Of a stretch of DNA of 64,000 nt, positions 61,778 through 64,000 are shown in pieces. Made by a program: the position numbers and the translations under genes. Position 1 is the stretch's first letter. The number at the start of each line of letters is the position of its first letter. Under the pieces are notes generated by a model. That model was not told where the DNA came from, ran no database searches, and was given only the letters and a program-made list of their open reading frames with translations. The stretch lies in contig NZ_JNXE01000004.1 in assembly GCF_000716605.1 (NCBI RefSeq), forward strand, positions 186,001 through 250,000. Reading direction: 5' to 3'. This DNA comes from Streptomyces sp. NRRL F-525. GTDB taxonomy: Bacteria; Actinomycetota; Actinomycetes; Streptomycetales; Streptomycetaceae.

Positions 61778-62463
61778 GAGCCAGAGCTCACGGACAGAGT
61801 CGCCGTGTGGATCAGGTCGGCGACGCGCTCCGGCCACACCAGGGTTGTGTAGTGGCTGCCCGGCACGTGCTCGACGGTCGCCTTCATGCGGGCCGACATG
61901 TCGTTCTGGATTTCGGGGCGGAGCGTGCGGTCGTCGTCCGCGACCAGGTACCAACTGGGCAGCGTGCGCCAGGCCGGTACACCGGTGGGCTGCGTGAAGA
62001 TGAGGTTGTCGGCCTTGCGTCCTTCCGCCTCCACGACGGCCCGCTGCTCCGGCGAGAGATCGGGGCCTATCTCCGCCCAGAACGCCTCGCTCGTCTCGGA
62101 CTTCCACTCGCCGTTCGGGCCGCGCCGCATGTACTTGGAGATCTCGGCCTCCTCGTACCGCTCGACGATCCCGTTGACCGTCTCGCCCTCGTCCGGCCCG
62201 AACGCGGCTATGTAGACAAGGCCTTTGACCCGCGGGTCGCGGCCGACGTTGCTGATGACCGCGCCGCCGTAGGAGTGCCCGGCCAGCAGCACCGGGCCCG
62301 TTGTCTCCTCCAACACAGCCGCCGTGTTGGCGACATCGTCCTCCAGGGAGGTCATCGGGTTGGTGACGGTGAACAGCCGGTGGCCGCGGGCTGCCAGCAG
62401 GGGCTGCACCGCCGACCAGGTCGTCGGCCGTCCGCCGGCGCCGTGGACCAGCACGATGTCCAT
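61774..62463 (-). CDS. Alpha/beta hydrolase (esterase/lactonase-like)
   Basis: A 229-residue soluble hydrolase. The nucleophile elbow is LLAGHSYGGAV (GxSxG); the oxyanion region is VLVHGAGGRPTTW and the catalytic His is in VPGSHYTTLVWPE. The size fits the small esterase family (salicylate-binding/EstC-like). ATG 62463 has AAAGGA about 8 nt upstream; ATG 62472 overlaps the permease stop but leaves no space for the ribosome. It lies between the ABC permease and ATPase genes, an odd place that suggests it processes the imported substrate. Confidence 0.83.
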   Translation of the reverse strand: MDIVLVHGAGGRPTTWSAVQPLLAARGHRLFTVTNPMTSLEDDVANTAAVLEETTGPVLLAGHSYGGAVISNVGRDPRVKGLVYIAAFGPDEGETVNGIVERYEEAEISKYMRRGPNGEWKSETSEAFWAEIGPDLSPEQRAVVEAEGRKADNLIFTQPTGVPAWRTLPSWYLVADDDRTLRPEIQNDMSARMKATVEHVPGSHYTTLVWPERVADLIHTATLSVSSGS

Positions 62464-62468
62464 GCGGG

Positions 62469-63539
62469 TCATCCTTTCCGTAGCCGCGGATCGAGGACCG
62501 TGTACAGCAGGTCCACCGCGTGGTTGACCAGGGTGAAGAGGAGAGCGATGGCTAGCGCGGCGCCCTGCACGACGGGGTAGTCGCGTTGCAGGACGCCCTG
62601 CACGAGCAGGCGGCCGACACCGGCGTACGAGAAGACCGTCTCGGTGATCACCGAACCGCCCAGCAGGGAGCCGAACTGGAGCCCGAGGACGGTCACGATG
62701 GGCAGCCAGGAGTTGCGGAGAACGTGGTGGCGGATCACCACGCCCTCGCTCAGGCCCTTCATCCGGGCGGTGCGCACGAAGTCGTCGTCGAGGACCTCCA
62801 GCACGGAGGCGCGCACGATGCGGGTGATGAACCCGGCCATCGAGAGCGCCAACGTGACGGCGGGCAGGATCAGATGCTGGATCCAGGGCCACACCAGCTC
62901 GGGACGGTTCTGCAGAATCGCGTCCAGGAGAACGAAGTTGGTGGTCGGGTTGTAGTCCAGCGAGCTGGGCAGTCGGCCGAGCACCGGGAGCCAGCGCAGC
63001 CACACGCCGAACACCACGATGCCGAGGACACCGAGCGCGAACCAGGGCAGCGAGAAGCTCACCGTGGCCACGGCCCGGGTCGAGTTGTCGATCCAACTCC
63101 CCTTGCGCAGCGCGGCGATGACACCGGTGACGACCCCGAGCAGGACCGCGATCGTCATCGCCGCGAGCGTCAGCTCGATGGTGGCGGGGAGCGCGTCGCC
63201 GAGGAGGCCCAGGATGCTGTTGGAGCCGTAGAACGAGGTGCCGAGCCGTAGGTGTACCAAGTCGTTGAGGAAGCTGCCGTATTGGGCCAGGAGCGGTCGG
63301 TCGAGGCCGAGTGCCTTGTTGACGCGTGCCTCGTTCGCGGCCAGTTCGGACGCCGAGAGGTTGTTGCCGCCGGCCGCGAGCGAGGTCGCCGGTGAGCCGG
63401 GGAGCAGGCGCATCGCGAGGAACACCAGGCTGGCCAGCGCGAACAGGACGACGGGGATGACCGCGAGCCGTCGTAGGAACAACAGGGTTGTTCCCGCTGC
63501 CCACTTGGGGCGGGGGAGGGGGAGCAGTGCGGTGGTCAT
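62469..63539 (-). CDS. Peptide/nickel-type ABC transporter permease (DppB-like)
   Basis: A 356-residue membrane permease with the DppB/OppB layout: an N-terminal helix FLRRLAVIPVVLFALASLVFLAMRLLPG, a periplasmic loop with LGLDRPLLAQYGSFL, and five further helices. The EAA-like loop VRTARMKGLSEGVVIRHHVLRNS docks the ATPase. The start overlaps the stop of the DppC-like gene. Confidence 0.9.
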   Translation of the reverse strand: MTTALLPLPRPKWAAGTTLLFLRRLAVIPVVLFALASLVFLAMRLLPGSPATSLAAGGNNLSASELAANEARVNKALGLDRPLLAQYGSFLNDLVHLRLGTSFYGSNSILGLLGDALPATIELTLAAMTIAVLLGVVTGVIAALRKGSWIDNSTRAVATVSFSLPWFALGVLGIVVFGVWLRWLPVLGRLPSSLDYNPTTNFVLLDAILQNRPELVWPWIQHLILPAVTLALSMAGFITRIVRASVLEVLDDDFVRTARMKGLSEGVVIRHHVLRNSWLPIVTVLGLQFGSLLGGSVITETVFSYAGVGRLLVQGVLQRDYPVVQGAALAIALLFTLVNHAVDLLYTVLDPRLRKG

Positions 63540-64000
63540 GCCGGCCCCCGTACGTCGAGGGCGTCGCGCAGGTCGTCGCCGACGAAGTTGCAGGCGACGA
63601 CGAACAGGAGCGTGAACGTCGCGGGCAGGACGACCAGTCGGGGTGCCGTGTAGAGGAACTCCTGTCCCGCCTGGACCATGTAGCCCCAGTCGGGCTGCGG
63701 CGGTTGGATGCCCAGGCCGAGGTAGGAGAGACCGGCGGCGAAACCCGCCGCGATCGACAGCGTCATCACGACCTGCGCGAGCATCGGGCCCGCGATGTTC
63801 GGGAGGAGTTCGCGGGCGAGGATGCGCGGGGTGCGGGTGCCGCCCAGCTTGGAGGCGACGACGTAGTCACGCGCCGCCTCACGGGCCGTCAGGGCGCGGG
63901 CGAGTCGGGCCAGACCGGGCGCGAGCGACACGCCGATGCCGAAGACCAGGCTGACCGTGCCCGGTCCCGCTGCCGCCACGAGCAGGATCACCAGCAGGAT
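63536..64000 (-). CDS. Peptide/nickel-type ABC transporter permease (DppC-like), 5' truncated by window edge
   Basis: The frame runs into the right edge; about 155 C-terminal residues are visible. The EAA loop is DYVVASKLGGTRTPRILARELLPNIAGP, and LSYLGLGIQPPQPDWGYMV is the hallmark of DppC/OppC. Family length is near 290, so about 130 residues and the true start lie outside. A binding protein gene is expected further upstream. The GTG at 63991 is not the real start because coding continues to base 64000. Confidence 0.88.
   Translation of the reverse strand: MLLVILLVAAAGPGTVSLVFGIGVSLAPGLARLARALTAREAARDYVVASKLGGTRTPRILARELLPNIAGPMLAQVVMTLSIAAGFAAGLSYLGLGIQPPQPDWGYMVQAGQEFLYTAPRLVVLPATFTLLFVVACNFVGDDLRDALDVRGPA

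Noticed and set aside
1..64000. CRISPR arrays, tRNA or rRNA genes, transposases, phage genes
   Set aside because: No regularly spaced repeats, cloverleaf-like sequences or recombinase/transposase motifs were seen on either strand.

Overview
This is a 64 kb stretch of very high-GC actinobacterial chromosome, almost certainly from Streptomyces. It holds two LuxR-type LAL ATPase regulators, a WhiB-family protein, a SARP/AfsR-type regulator, several genes with rare TTA (bldA-dependent) codons, many GTG starts, start/stop-coupled operons and a dispersed hairpin repeat of a type I recall from Streptomyces intergenic DNA. No rRNA, tRNA, CRISPR array or insertion sequence was seen. Coding density is high and only two gene-free stretches exceed 300 bp (5506-5832 and 10877-11229).

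Left part (1-20 kb): mixed housekeeping and regulatory genes. There is a truncated flippase-like membrane protein, LAL regulator 1, a WhiB-like protein, a DUF1003 membrane protein, a coiled-coil protein with a strong intrinsic terminator, LAL regulator 2 (TTA codon), a PucR-type regulator, a secreted phospholipase D, a nitrobindin-like protein and a stand-alone condensation-domain protein. A carbohydrate ABC importer follows (binding lipoprotein, two permeases, DUF624 protein) with a readable promoter and a LacI-type operator. Then come a DJ-1/PfpI protein, an ADP-ribosylglycohydrolase and a P-loop kinase-like protein.

20-28.4 kb: a complete Nit1C-type cluster on the minus strand. In transcription order: MSMEG_0570-like small protein, flavoprotein monooxygenase-like protein, amidohydrolase, MSMEG_0572-like protein, radical SAM protein, GNAT/AIR-synthase fusion, nitrilase B, nitrilase A and glycosyltransferase. 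Nitrilase A is a tandem paralogue that has lost two of the three catalytic residues (Glu to Asp, Cys to Asp) in an intact reading frame.

28.5-44.9 kb: a small membrane protein, an MMPL exporter, a D-amino-acid-dehydrogenase-like enzyme co-transcribed with a polar amino acid ABC importer and divergent from a CdaR-type regulator, aminopeptidase N, an IclR regulator divergent from a large SARP regulator (both with TTA codons), an MFS permease and an Lrp/AsnC regulator.

44.9-64 kb: two large catabolic operons on the minus strand separated by one GntR/FadR regulator. The first has six genes: cyclase/formamidase-like, gamma-glutamyltransferase-like (TTA codon), copper amine oxidase, Rieske oxygenase, glutamine-synthetase-like ligase and ferredoxin-type reductase. 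Together they suggest a gamma-glutamylation route for degrading an amine. The second runs off the right edge and has ten genes: peptide-type ABC importer, alpha/beta hydrolase, amidohydrolase without its HxH motif, cytidine/blasticidin-deaminase-like enzyme, creatininase-like hydrolase, aldehyde dehydrogenase and a single-chain fusion of a class V aminotransferase to a sarcosine-oxidase-like flavoenzyme. The substrates of both operons are unknown. The clustering and the unusual fusion make this the best candidate region for an undescribed pathway. All functional assignments come from reading motifs and context; no database search was possible.
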